From positions 1-47,489 of the forward strand of contig CAZWRV010000044.1 of assembly GCA_964636325.1 (NCBI GenBank): DNA of 47,489 nt, written 5' to 3'. Origin of the DNA: CAZWRV01 sp964636325. Lineage in GTDB: Bacteria > Verrucomicrobiota > Lentisphaeria > Victivallales > GWF2-50-93. Positions 8,584-16,127 of the stretch are shown piece by piece. Within the stretch, counting starts at the first letter, position 1. Each line of letters opens with the position of its first letter. A model generated the notes under the pieces. It was given only the letters and a program-made list of their open reading frames with translations, had not been told where the DNA came from and did no database searches. A program made the translations under genes and the position numbers.

Positions 8584-8609
8584 GCACGGCATTTAAGCAA
8601 TAGCCGTGC
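8584..8609 (-). promoter_or_regulatory. Inverted repeat overlapping the amtB sigma-54 promoter
   Basis: GCACGGC (8584-8590) and GCCGTGC (8603-8609) are perfect 7-bp arms around 12 bp. One arm lies within the -24 element and the other near the expected transcription start. It could be an operator, or coincidence from the promoter's own GGCACGGC. Confidence 0.35.
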
Positions 8610-8612
8610 CAG
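8596..8612 (-). promoter_or_regulatory. Sigma-54 (RpoN) promoter of amtB-glnK
   Basis: On the minus strand the sequence CTGGCACGGCTATTGCT matches the sigma-54 consensus YTGGCACGRNNNTTGCW at every defined position, with correct -24/-12 spacing. The expected start is near 8585, giving a leader of about 40 nt before the amtB ATG at 8544. No clear NtrC enhancer palindrome was recognised upstream. Confidence 0.88.
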
Positions 8613-8894
8613 TCGCGAATATAAAAAGTGTAACTGTCTAATAGTAAAACAGATAAGAATATAAAGGCATCGCGGACTGCAGGCAGGCGCAGGCATGAAA
8701 AGATACAAAAATGTGACATGGGCCGTGCTTGTCGACAATTGTGTCGGATCTCCGGCTTTCGACTTTGATGCCCCGCGGCTCCGGATCATGATTTCCCCAG
8801 ATAGGGTCTGCATCCTTTGGACTAATCCGGCGCGGCAATTATATTAACGGCCAATCCGATCGGTCAACAGCAGAAACATGAGGATGCATGTGCC
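8613..8894. other. Divergent intergenic region between amtB and phosphofructokinase
   Basis: About 280 bp with no credible gene. It is AT-rich around 8620-8720 and should contain upstream control sites for amtB and the promoter of the plus-strand phosphofructokinase gene. I could not assign a definite promoter for the latter. Confidence 0.5.
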
Positions 8895-10208
8895 ATGGAC
8901 ATCAATAGAGACGCTGCCCCTATGGCGGTATCCGTTCTCGGGGAATGCAAATACCGTTCCCCCTTGAAGTTGAAGAAGATATCGAAGTCGGCGGATGAGG
9001 ACGGTTTCGTCCCCGAGACCGCGAGGATACGGTTCGACATCGAGTCTAACGCGGGCCACCCCACCTCGGACATATTGTTCGAGAAGGCGGGGCCGCGCGA
9101 GAAGCTCTTCTTCGATCCTGCGAAGACGCGCGCCGCGATCGTCACGTGCGGCGGGCTCTGCCCGGGGCTGAACAGCGTCATCCGCTCGGTCTTCTGCGAG
9201 CTTTTCCACAACTACGGGGTTAGGGAGCTGCTGGGGATCAGATACGGCTACCTGGGGCTGAACCCTGAAAGCGGGCTGGAGCCTGTCAGGCTGGACGGGG
9301 ACATGGTGGACCGCATCCACCGCGAAGGCGGGACGATACTCGGCTCCTCCCGCGGGAACCAGCCGATCGGACTCATGGCCGACTTCCTGGCGAAGAACAG
9401 GATCGACATCCTGTTCACGGTCGGCGGCGACGGCACCCAGAAGGGGGCCAGCCTGATCGCAGCGGAGCTGAAGCGGCGGAACCTGCCGATCTCAGTCATA
9501 GGGATACCGAAGACTATCGACAACGATCTGCTCTTCATAAAGCGCACTTTCGGATTCACTACCGCCGTGGACGAGGCGCACAAGGTGCTCACCTGCGCGC
9601 ATTCGGAGGCGAAGTCTTACCCGAACGGGATCGGCCTGGTGAAGCTGATGGGGCGCGACTCCGGATTCATAGCAGCGGCCGCGACAATCGTCAGCCAGGA
9701 CGTGAACTTCACGCTTATCCCGGAAGTCCCGGTCGTCCTCGAAGGAGAAAACGGATTCCTGGAGGCCCTTAAAGGCCGCATACTGAGGCGCAAGCACGCG
9801 GTCGTCGCCGTGGCCGAAGGGGCGGGGCAGGATCTCCTCGGCGGCGAGAAGAAGACCGACGCCTCCGGCAACACAATCCATGAGGACATCGGCCCATTCC
9901 TGAAGAACAAGATCGTGGCATATTTCAAGGAGCAGGGAATCCCTATGAACATAAAATACATCGATCCCAGCTACATTATCAGGAGCGTCGCGGCCAATGC
10001 CGAGGACAGCTTCCTCTGCGACCAGTATGCCAGGAACGCGGTCCATGCCGGAATGGCAGGCAAGACCGACATGCTCGTAGGCCTCAACAACGGATTCATC
10101 CACCTTCCCATACAGGTGGCGACCAGCAGGAGGCAGCAGCTCCAGCCGCAAAGCTTCCTCTGGCAGAGCGTCGTCGCCGTGACAGGGCAGCCCGTCAGCT
10201 GGGGGTGA
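8895..10208 (+). CDS. 6-phosphofructokinase, probably ATP-dependent (plant/TP0108-like group)
   Basis: It phosphorylates fructose 6-phosphate in glycolysis. The 437-residue protein has the PFK signatures GGLCPGLNSVIR (86-97), GGDGTQKGA (177-185) and PKTIDND (205-211), with MGRDSGF and AEGAGQD further on. Gly at 180 (where PPi enzymes usually have Asp) with Lys at 206 is the combination known from ATP-using members of this long subfamily, such as plant PFKs and Treponema TP0108. ATP is therefore the better guess for phosphate donor, but only an assay can settle it. The ATG at 8895 follows a GAGGA stretch. An N-terminal extension of about 70 residues is typical of the group. Confidence 0.88.
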   Translation: MDINRDAAPMAVSVLGECKYRSPLKLKKISKSADEDGFVPETARIRFDIESNAGHPTSDILFEKAGPREKLFFDPAKTRAAIVTCGGLCPGLNSVIRSVFCELFHNYGVRELLGIRYGYLGLNPESGLEPVRLDGDMVDRIHREGGTILGSSRGNQPIGLMADFLAKNRIDILFTVGGDGTQKGASLIAAELKRRNLPISVIGIPKTIDNDLLFIKRTFGFTTAVDEAHKVLTCAHSEAKSYPNGIGLVKLMGRDSGFIAAAATIVSQDVNFTLIPEVPVVLEGENGFLEALKGRILRRKHAVVAVAEGAGQDLLGGEKKTDASGNTIHEDIGPFLKNKIVAYFKEQGIPMNIKYIDPSYIIRSVAANAEDSFLCDQYARNAVHAGMAGKTDMLVGLNNGFIHLPIQVATSRRQQLQPQSFLWQSVVAVTGQPVSWG

Positions 10209-10222
10209 GGAGGATGGCGGAT

Positions 10223-10292
10223 GCCGGACGGCTGCAACAGCGGCAGGGCACGGAAGGTTATGTAAGGAATCGGCAGGTTTCGGATTTGCCTT
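10223..10292 (+). repeat. Interspersed repeat downstream of phosphofructokinase (copy A)
   Basis: About 70 bp beginning GCCGGACGGC, with blocks AGCGGC, GGGCACG, AAGGTT, ATCGGCAGG and CGGATTT in the same order as in the inverted copy at 11258-11330. By eye identity is about 80 percent with small gaps. It begins 15 bp after the stop of the preceding gene. Confidence 0.65.
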
Positions 10293-10347
10293 CCGCACCG
10301 TGAGTTGCTGGCCGTGAGTCAGTTATGACAATTAAGGAAGGGAACAC

Positions 10348-11244
10348 ATGAAGATATTGAACTGCGGTTCGTTGAACATAGACCATGTCTACAAGGTCGA
10401 TCATTTCGTCCGTCCAGGCGAGACTTTGGCCAGCTTCTCATATTCCAGGTTTTCCGGAGGCAAGGGGCTTAACCAGTCCATCGCTCTGGCAAAGGCGGGT
10501 GCCGAGGTCTTTCATTCGGGGAAGATCGGCGAGGACGGCGCGTTCCTGAGGAAGAAGCTGGAGGACTGCGGCGTGGACGTGTCGCTGGTGAAGAAGTCCG
10601 GCTTGCCCACGGGCCACGCCGTCATCCAGGTCTGCAGGACGGGCGAGAACTCCATCATCCTCTACGGCGGCGCCAACAGGGCCTTCACCGACGACGACGC
10701 CTCGGAGGCGGTGTCCAGGTTCAGCCGCGGCGACTTCATCCTGCTGCAGAACGAGATGTCGGCGATACCCGAGCTGATGAAGGCGGCCTCCCTGCGCGGC
10801 ATGAAGATAGTCCTGAACACGGCGCCCCTCGACGAGGCCCTCAGGAAATATCCTCTTGAGCTTGTCGACTACCTGATACTCAACGAGATAGAGGGCGAAG
10901 GGCTCACGGGGGAGAAGACCCAGGAGAAGATCCTCCGCAGCCTGAAGCATCTCTACCCCAAGTCGGCCGCAGTCCTCACCTGCGGGGCGGACGGAGCACG
11001 GTATCTGAGCGAGAAGATGAACGTCATTCACGTCCCGTCCCGGAAGGTCGAGGCGGTGGACACGACCGCCGCGGGCGACACGTTCATCGGATTCTTCCTT
11101 GCCGCGCTTGCGAACGGCGCCAGGCTCCTGGACGCGGTGAAGATGGGGTGTGCCGCGGCCGCGCTCTGCGTCACAAGGCCCGGTGCGGCAAACTCCATCC
11201 CGACGCTTGCCGAGGTCAAGGAATTCCAGGAGGCAAAGCGCTGA
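10348..11244 (+). CDS. rbsK: PfkB-family sugar kinase, ribokinase-like
   Basis: The 298-residue protein belongs to the ribokinase (PfkB) fold. It has the N-terminal glycine motif FSGGKGLNQSIALAKAG and the C-terminal DTTAAGDTFIGFF, whose Asp is the catalytic base, plus LNEIEGEGLTG. Overall similarity and length fit ribokinase (D-ribose to ribose 5-phosphate). No ribose transporter or RbsD lies nearby, so substrate assignment is tentative. GGAAGGGA precedes the ATG at 10348. The gene is bracketed by inverted copies of a repeat of about 70 bp. Confidence 0.85.
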   Translation: MKILNCGSLNIDHVYKVDHFVRPGETLASFSYSRFSGGKGLNQSIALAKAGAEVFHSGKIGEDGAFLRKKLEDCGVDVSLVKKSGLPTGHAVIQVCRTGENSIILYGGANRAFTDDDASEAVSRFSRGDFILLQNEMSAIPELMKAASLRGMKIVLNTAPLDEALRKYPLELVDYLILNEIEGEGLTGEKTQEKILRSLKHLYPKSAAVLTCGADGARYLSEKMNVIHVPSRKVEAVDTTAAGDTFIGFFLAALANGARLLDAVKMGCAAAALCVTRPGAANSIPTLAEVKEFQEAKR

Positions 11245-11257
11245 GGCGGATGATCGG

Positions 11258-11330
11258 GGCGGGAAATCCGATCCCTGCCGATCCCTGCCGAAACCTTTCG
11301 TGCCCCGCCGCTATTGCCGCCGTCCGGCGT
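11258..11330 (-). repeat. Interspersed repeat at the 3' end of umuC (copy B)
   Basis: The minus strand reads GCCGGACGGCGGCAATAGCG and continues with the same ordered blocks as copy A. The repeat overlaps the 3' end of umuC and supplies its last codons and TAG stop. Each copy therefore follows a gene in the same relative orientation. Confidence 0.65.
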
Positions 11331-12633
11331 CACCATTCACGAGTCTGTTGTCCGCCTTCGCCGTCGGCAGTTCGCCCCAGCTTGTGGTGTAGCGCGGGGA
11401 GCAGTTCTCCCGTTTCATCGCCCAGCTTTTCCGGATGCCTTCCGCGGCGAGGAACACGGTTCCGGCGCCGAAGCGCCTGTTGACGGAGTCTACAGTCTCG
11501 TAGAGCGCCGAATTGCCGGAGCTCGGGAAAAGGACCAGCTGGCGTTCCGCGGCCGGCGAGAGCTCCGTGAAGATTACGCCGGCCTTCCTGTATCTGTAGC
11601 CCCGCCTGAATCCGGAGCGCAGGAGCGGCATGGCATGGGCGAGTATTTCGTCGGTCCTGTCCGCCGGCGGGGAAAGCCGGGCGGAAGCGGAGCTGAAATA
11701 TTTGGGATCGTCGCCGTAGCGCCTGGCCTCCATGAAGACCGTGACAGCGCCGCAGACGAGCTTCTCTCTCCTGAGCTTTTCGGCCGCGCCTGCGGCGTAG
11801 AGGGCGAGCGCCTCCTCCATATCCTCAAGCTCCGTCACCGGCCTTGAAAAGGATCTTGAGAAGCAGATGCTTTTTCTGGGCGGAGGCGCCTCCCCGATGC
11901 CGAAGCAGGGGGTTCCGCGGAGTTCGCAGGCTGTTCGCAATCCGTTGACGCCCAGGAGCCTGCGGAGAAGCCCGTCGTCGGCGTTCCTAAGGTCGAGGAC
12001 CGTGCTTATCCCGTGCTTCGCGAGCTTCGCGGCGCTTTTTCCGCCGATCCCCCATATCTCGCCGCAGGGGAATTTTTCCATGAGCCCGTCCGGAGCATCC
12101 GGCATGATGAATATCCCATCCGGGGTCTTCTTCGCGATTTCGTTCGCGAATTTCGCAAGCGTCTTGGTCGGGCCGGCGCCTATCGAGACGGGTATCCCGG
12201 TCATCCGGCGGATCTTCCTGCGGATTCCGCACAAATGCCTGTTCAGCCGTCCTTCCGCCGGAATGGAACTCCGTTCTCCGCTTTCCTCCCCGGCAAAAAC
12301 CGGCAGGTCCAGGAAGGACTCGTCGATGCTGTAGACCTCCATCTCCGGGGCTGAGCCGGCGAGGATGGACATCACGCGCGCGGACATGTCGGCGTAGAGG
12401 CTGTAGTTGGAGGAGAGCAGGACGACTCCGTGCCGCTTGATCAGCTCCCTCACCTGGAAGACCGGGGCGCCCATCGGAATGCCCAGCGCCTTCACCTCGT
12501 TAGAGCGCGCCACGACGCATCCGTCGTTGTTGGACATGACTGCGACCGGCCTGCCCTCCAGCGAAGGGTTGAAGACCCGCTCGCAGGAGACGTAGAAGTT
12601 GTTGCAGTCGACAAGCGCGAAGATGCTGCGCAT
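11311..12633 (-). CDS. umuC: UmuC-type Y-family DNA polymerase V subunit
   Basis: A translesion polymerase that copies damaged DNA with low fidelity. The 440-residue product begins MRSIFALVDCNNFYVSCERV, the UmuC start with metal-binding Asp. It has the palm motif VYSIDESFLDL and thumb/finger HhH residues in EIWGIGGKSAAKLAKHGI. The C-terminal UmuC extension ends in the KSWAMKRENCSPRYTTSWGE type of motif. The ATG at 12633 has GGAG nearby. The last seven codons come from an interspersed repeat. It is in the same direction as umuD but separated from it by 146 bp instead of the usual tight coupling. Confidence 0.93.
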   Translation of the reverse strand: MRSIFALVDCNNFYVSCERVFNPSLEGRPVAVMSNNDGCVVARSNEVKALGIPMGAPVFQVRELIKRHGVVLLSSNYSLYADMSARVMSILAGSAPEMEVYSIDESFLDLPVFAGEESGERSSIPAEGRLNRHLCGIRRKIRRMTGIPVSIGAGPTKTLAKFANEIAKKTPDGIFIMPDAPDGLMEKFPCGEIWGIGGKSAAKLAKHGISTVLDLRNADDGLLRRLLGVNGLRTACELRGTPCFGIGEAPPPRKSICFSRSFSRPVTELEDMEEALALYAAGAAEKLRREKLVCGAVTVFMEARRYGDDPKYFSSASARLSPPADRTDEILAHAMPLLRSGFRRGYRYRKAGVIFTELSPAAERQLVLFPSSGNSALYETVDSVNRRFGAGTVFLAAEGIRKSWAMKRENCSPRYTTSWGELPTAKADNRLVNGDAGRRQ

Positions 12634-12651
12634 AAAATGCTCCGCATTTCT

Positions 12652-12739
12652 TTCATATTTTCCAGGACGACGCACTGCAAGGCGGGGAGGGGGGATGCGA
12701 GGCCATTCGCGCACCGAGGTTTCCGCCGGAAAATATGAA
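12652..12739. repeat. Small inverted-repeat element between umuD and umuC
   Basis: TTCATATTTTCC (12652-12663) and its exact complement GGAAAATATGAA (12728-12739) are 12-bp ends of an 88-bp G-rich segment that fills most of the umuD-umuC gap. It looks like a miniature inverted-repeat insertion; no clear target duplication was recognised. Confidence 0.5.
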
Positions 12740-12779
12740 CTGTGGATGAATCCAGGGGACGTCCTCCCTGTCTCTGTCC

Positions 12780-13226
12780 TTACTGTCTTTCGCCGAAACG
12801 GTGTATCGCCGCGGTGACGACCCCCCAGACGTAGAAGGGGCTGTCCTCGCGGACGGTTGTAACCGCATAGCCGCTGTTTGCCGGAACCAATTGGACGCTC
12901 CCCTCCCTTATCCGTATTTTCTTGACGGTGAACTCTCCCGCGAGGACCGCCACCACGACGGAGCCGTCGTACGCCTCCAGGGATCTGTCCACCACGAGGA
13001 TGTCTCCGTCCTGTATGCCGGCGTCCGTCATGGAGTTTCCCGCGACGCGCACGAAGAATGTTGCCGCGGGATGGCGGACCAAGTGCTCGTTGAGATCGAG
13101 TGTTTTTTCGACATAGCTTTCCGCGGGTGAGGGGAATCCTGCCGCCACGGCGGAGCTGAAAAGCGCCATGGGCGCATACCCCTGCCCGCCTTTGCAAAGC
13201 CCGTTGTCGGAGCTAGAGTAGTTCAT
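12780..13226 (-). CDS. umuD: UmuD-like S24 self-cleaving protein
   Basis: UmuD cleaves itself after RecA activation and then joins UmuC to form polymerase V. The 148 residues contain the cleavage site Ala29-Gly30 in AVAAGFPSPAESYVE, the nucleophile Ser65 in VAGNSMTDAGI and the general-base Lys102 in EFTVKKIRI, all in UmuD order. E. coli cleaves Cys-Gly at the matching place. It lies upstream of umuC on the same strand and is divergent from signal peptidase I. It is probably SOS-regulated, but no known LexA box was recognised in the shared upstream region. Confidence 0.93.
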   Translation of the reverse strand: MNYSSSDNGLCKGGQGYAPMALFSSAVAAGFPSPAESYVEKTLDLNEHLVRHPAATFFVRVAGNSMTDAGIQDGDILVVDRSLEAYDGSVVVAVLAGEFTVKKIRIREGSVQLVPANSGYAVTTVREDSPFYVWGVVTAAIHRFGERQ

Positions 13227-13306
13227 GATGACGGTTCCAGTTGAAAATGTATTGCTGGCATGCCGCTCCGTTGGACGGAAATGTGCATGGTCGGCAGCAT
13301 TTACAT

Positions 13307-13331
13307 GCTAATATATATTATATTTATTAGC
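13307..13331. promoter_or_regulatory. AT-rich palindrome in the umuD-lepB divergent region
   Basis: GCTAATA (13307-13313) and TATTAGC (13325-13331) are exact inverted 7-mers around an 11-bp AT-only centre. They lie 21 bp before the lepB ATG and about 80 bp before the umuD ATG. It is a candidate operator, possibly for LexA, whose box differs between phyla. This is inference. Confidence 0.4.
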
Positions 13332-13352
13332 TGAAAGAGTCAAGCCTCTGAC

Positions 13353-13853
13353 ATGGGATTCGGCGAAAAAATTTCAAAGTTCATCCTTCCCGAGCTGAAC
13401 CGGCGGTATCTGATCCGCGTGGGGATTGTCGCGCTGGCGGCGTATGTCTTTTTCGGACACATATGCATCCCCATGCATATCAACGGGAAGAGCATGGAAC
13501 CCACCTACCATGACGGTTCGTTCACTTTCTGCTGGAGGCTGAGATATCTGTTTTCGAGGCCGGGGCGGGGCGATGTAGTCATCGTGCGCTATGCCGGGAC
13601 GAGTGTGATGCTGCTGAAGCGGGTCGTCGCCCTGGAGGGGGAAACCGTCGGGTTCAAGGGCGGGAAGCTGATTGTCAACGGCGAGGAGATCGAGGAGCCT
13701 TACGTCAAGTTCCCCTGCGCATGGGATCTGGAGCCGCGGAAGGTGGGCGAGGGGTGCGTGTATGTGGTCGGGGACAACCGGGACGTGCTGATGGAGGGGC
13801 ACGATTTCGGCCAGGCAAAGTTGAGGCGCATAGCCGGGGCGCCGGTGTGGTAG
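13353..13853 (+). CDS. lepB: Signal peptidase I
   Basis: It cleaves signal peptides from exported proteins at the outer face of the inner membrane. The 166 residues have one N-terminal membrane helix (about 22-36). Box B carries Ser47 in NGKSMEPTYHDG, box D carries Lys89 in MLLKRVVALEGE, and box E is the GDNRD segment near residue 149. It is short compared with E. coli LepB but in the range of Gram-positive and PVC enzymes. The ribosome binding site is weak (GAAAGAG). A cell often has several copies, so this may be one of a set. Confidence 0.9.
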   Translation: MGFGEKISKFILPELNRRYLIRVGIVALAAYVFFGHICIPMHINGKSMEPTYHDGSFTFCWRLRYLFSRPGRGDVVIVRYAGTSVMLLKRVVALEGETVGFKGGKLIVNGEEIEEPYVKFPCAWDLEPRKVGEGCVYVVGDNRDVLMEGHDFGQAKLRRIAGAPVW

Positions 13854-13903
13854 GCTGGCGAGAGCTTTCGAAGCCTTTCGAGACCTGCCGGAAGATTATC
13901 CGT

Positions 13904-13926
13904 CAACCATCCACCATTCACTATCC
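13904..13926. repeat. ACCATTCACTATCC-type short repeat remnant
   Basis: The stretch reads ACCATCCACCATTCACTATC, near-repeats of a 7-8 bp unit, in the short gap between convergent genes. It resembles the other short tandem-repeat remnants at 6740 and 47423. Confidence 0.3.
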
Positions 13927-13943
13927 TTCGTCCGTCCTCCGGC

Positions 13944-14552
13944 TTACCACTTGAGGTTGGGATCCTTGAGGTAGTCGCGGATTTTCTCGTCGATGATTTC
14001 CTTTTTCCTGGCCTTCCGCTCCTCGAGCTTGCGTTTCAGCTCGGAGAGCTTTTTTTCGGCGTTTTCGAGGCGCTTCTGGTTGATCTGCATCCTTTCCTCG
14101 AACTGGGCTTCGAGTATCTGGCGCATCTGGGCGGCGAGCTGCTCCTTTTCATTGTCGTCCTTCGAATCCCTCGTCATGTCGGCGAGCTTTTTGAGCTGCT
14201 GCTCCTGCTCTTCCGCCGCCTTTTTCTTTTCGGCGAGGATTCTTTTCATCTCCTTGTCGGCGGCGTCCGGATTCTCTGCGCGGATCTTCCTGATGTTCTC
14301 CATGTCTTCAGGGGAAAGGTATTTGAACGCCTCCCTCATTTTGCCGCCCCTCTGCGCGTCGTCGTCGCCGCCTGCCGGGTGGCGCTTGCGCGGGAAGTAC
14401 GAGTCGTCGTCCTGGTAGGGGAAGCCGAAGCCGTCGGCGGGTTCGAAAACCGCGGACTTTTCCCTGTCCGCATCTTTGGGTGCGGATGCCAGGTCTCCTG
14501 CCGCCAGCAATATGGCTGCGGCTGCGATCAGTGCCGATGTCTGCATTTTCAT
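13944..14552 (-). CDS. Exported charged coiled-coil protein, unknown
   Basis: I do not recognise a family. The 202-residue product starts with a signal peptide (MKMQTSALIAAAAILLAAGD) and a short acidic/proline region. From about residue 70 it is a long highly charged heptad-rich stretch (EMKRILAEKKKAAEEQEQQL, LENAEKKLSELKRKLEERKA), so a periplasmic coiled coil is likely. I chose the ATG at 14552, with AAGGAA six bases away, over a TTG at 14558. It lies downstream of the sigma/anti-sigma genes on the same strand but is cut off from them by an inverted-repeat element, so co-transcription is uncertain. Confidence 0.7.
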   Translation of the reverse strand: MKMQTSALIAAAAILLAAGDLASAPKDADREKSAVFEPADGFGFPYQDDDSYFPRKRHPAGGDDDAQRGGKMREAFKYLSPEDMENIRKIRAENPDAADKEMKRILAEKKKAAEEQEQQLKKLADMTRDSKDDNEKEQLAAQMRQILEAQFEERMQINQKRLENAEKKLSELKRKLEERKARKKEIIDEKIRDYLKDPNLKW

Positions 14553-14637
14553 GTTCAATTCCTTTCAAATGGGCGAAGCTCAAAATTCAAGGCTCTATGG
14601 AATCGATGGATTCGAAGTGTCTTGAGATTTGGATTTC

Positions 14638-14912
14638 ATACTCATTTAGGCTGAAAATTGAGCATTTTGATTGCGGAGATTTCGGGAATTGCCCCGTATT
14701 CTGAGAGGCCGCCGATACCGAGGTATCGAAGGCTCCCGAAGGGTGCGGAGCAAAACCGAAAGACCGCAATCCGCTAAGGCGGACGAGCATCTTTGGGCCG
14801 TATTTTTCCGTTCCTTCCTCGGACGACATTCATGTCGCCGCTCGGTCGGAACGAAAAAATCCAATCCCAAATCTCGCTCGTCAAAATGTCAATTTTCACG
14901 CTAAATGAGTAT
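14638..14912. mobile_element. MITE-like element with about 32-bp terminal inverted repeats
   Basis: The left end ATACTCATTTAGGCTGAAAA continues through ATTGAGCATTTTGA. The right end, read on the minus strand, is ATACTCATTTAGCGTGAAAA followed by ATTGACATTTTGA. The match continues imperfectly for about 15 bp more (GAGATTTCGGGAATT against GAGATTTGGGATT). The 275-bp interior holds short hairpins (CGATACC/GGTATCG, GGACGAC/GTCGCC) but no credible gene. It lies between the anti-sigma gene and the coiled-coil gene. No clear target duplication was seen. Confidence 0.7.
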
Positions 14913-14934
14913 AACGTTCGCCATTGTTTCGGAT

Positions 14935-15495
14935 TCAGATTAGGAGGTCCGGGATTTCGATGTTGAATGATTCGTCGTCCAAGTTTTCCTGTTCGATCTG
15001 TGCGGCGTGTCCGTTGCTTATGAGCGAGGCGTTCAGTTCGATTTCGGCGTTAAGGCTGTCCAGTTCCCCGCCCATGTCGATGTCGCTCCATATGGGGCTG
15101 ATGGCCTTCGCATGGATTCCGGACAAGCGGGGAAGATCCGAGGTGCGCGAGCCTTGCCTCGTGCCTGAACCGTGGATGGCCGCGATGAGATAGGCGACGG
15201 CGACGACGGCGAAAGCCGCCGCCGCGGCATATGCGAGGTGCAGTATCCTTGCCGTCTGCGCGCTTCTTCGTCCCAGTGTCCCGCCTGCGGCGTGCCTCCT
15301 GGCCGCCGACAGGATGATCATGTCCGTCTCCGGCGGGGGGAGGAAGGAGTCGAGCGGCGGGGCGGACTCGGCGCAGGCGCGGAGCATGCGTTCGAGCTCG
15401 GAGCACTCCCTGCAGGCGGCGAGGTGCATTGCGGCTTCGCCGTCGATTTCGCCGGCCAGCAGCTTCTCCCTCATATTTTCGCAGACGGGATCCAT
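14935..15495 (-). CDS. Membrane anti-sigma factor with zinc-finger motif
   Basis: The 186-residue protein carries an N-terminal HxxxCxxC zinc anti-sigma motif (His24, Cys28, Cys31 in MHLAACRECSELE). One membrane helix follows (about 84-108, HLAYAAAAAFAVVAVAYLIA) and then a short periplasmic tail. Such ZAS proteins hold ECF sigma factors at the membrane until a signal releases them. Its ATG comes directly after the TAA of the sigma gene (TAAATG), so the two are coupled and should be partners. The signal sensed by the tail is unknown. Confidence 0.85.
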   Translation of the reverse strand: MDPVCENMREKLLAGEIDGEAAMHLAACRECSELERMLRACAESAPPLDSFLPPPETDMIILSAARRHAAGGTLGRRSAQTARILHLAYAAAAAFAVVAVAYLIAAIHGSGTRQGSRTSDLPRLSGIHAKAISPIWSDIDMGGELDSLNAEIELNASLISNGHAAQIEQENLDDESFNIEIPDLLI

Positions 15496-16053
15496 TTATC
15501 GCTCCTTGCATCTTGAGAGGCATTTGCGTATGTTCCGCAGCGCATACTGCATTCTTGCGAGGGCCGTGTTGATTGAGCAGCCCTGAATTTCCGATATCTC
15601 CTTGAAGCTGAGTCCGTTCTGCCGGCAGATGAACACCTCGCGCTGTTCCGGGGGCAGCTTGGAGGCGCAGTCCTCGACGGCGGCGGAAAGGCGCCTGCTG
15701 TCGATGGCTTCCCAGAAGTCACCTGAATCGTCCTGGAACAGGTTCGGAAGTTCCTGGAAGTCGGTCGGAACCTCGAACTTCGCCCTTCTGAAATGGTCGA
15801 CGGCGAGGTTATGCGAGATCCGCATCGCCCAGGCGAGGAAGCGTTCGCTGTGGCGGTATGTGCCGAGCTGCGCGATGATCCTGAGCCATGTCTGCTGGAA
15901 AATGTCGTCCGCCAGGGCGTGCTGCCCGGGCAGGAGCCTGTTGATGTAGGAATATAGCTGGCGCCTGTATCTTTCATATAGGATTTCGAAGGCGGAGGAG
16001 TCATTTCCCGCGAACCTCCTTATCAGCTCGATGTCTGGGATCTCATTATCCAA
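15496..16053 (-). CDS. ECF-type RNA polymerase sigma factor
   Basis: The 185 residues show region 2 (FEILYERYRRQLYSYINRLL, DIFQQTWLRII, FLAWAMRISHNLAVDHFRR) and region 4 (LPPEQREVFICRQNGLSFKE then CSINTALARMQYALRNIR). These are diagnostic for an ECF sigma-70 family protein that directs RNA polymerase to a special promoter set. It is coupled to a downstream zinc-finger anti-sigma gene and sits 74 bp after the FHA-kinase-like gene on the same strand. The kinase-like protein may thus feed into sigma control, by inference. The group resembles PVC ECF factors. Confidence 0.92.
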   Translation of the reverse strand: MDNEIPDIELIRRFAGNDSSAFEILYERYRRQLYSYINRLLPGQHALADDIFQQTWLRIIAQLGTYRHSERFLAWAMRISHNLAVDHFRRAKFEVPTDFQELPNLFQDDSGDFWEAIDSRRLSAAVEDCASKLPPEQREVFICRQNGLSFKEISEIQGCSINTALARMQYALRNIRKCLSRCKER

Positions 16054-16127
16054 AGGCTTTCATCCCTGTCCATGCAGATACAACGGAGGAGCTGCGGATT
16101 TATTGTGTCCCTGTGCAAAGCGGGACG

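Noticed and set aside
11311..13197. 628-codon version of umuC
   Set aside because: The first 188 codons run through the umuD gene in another frame; the normal UmuC start is at 12633.
14646..14870. Small minus-strand gene inside the 275-bp inverted-repeat element
   Set aside because: The frame comes from the repeat itself, is Arg-rich and lacks a start signal.
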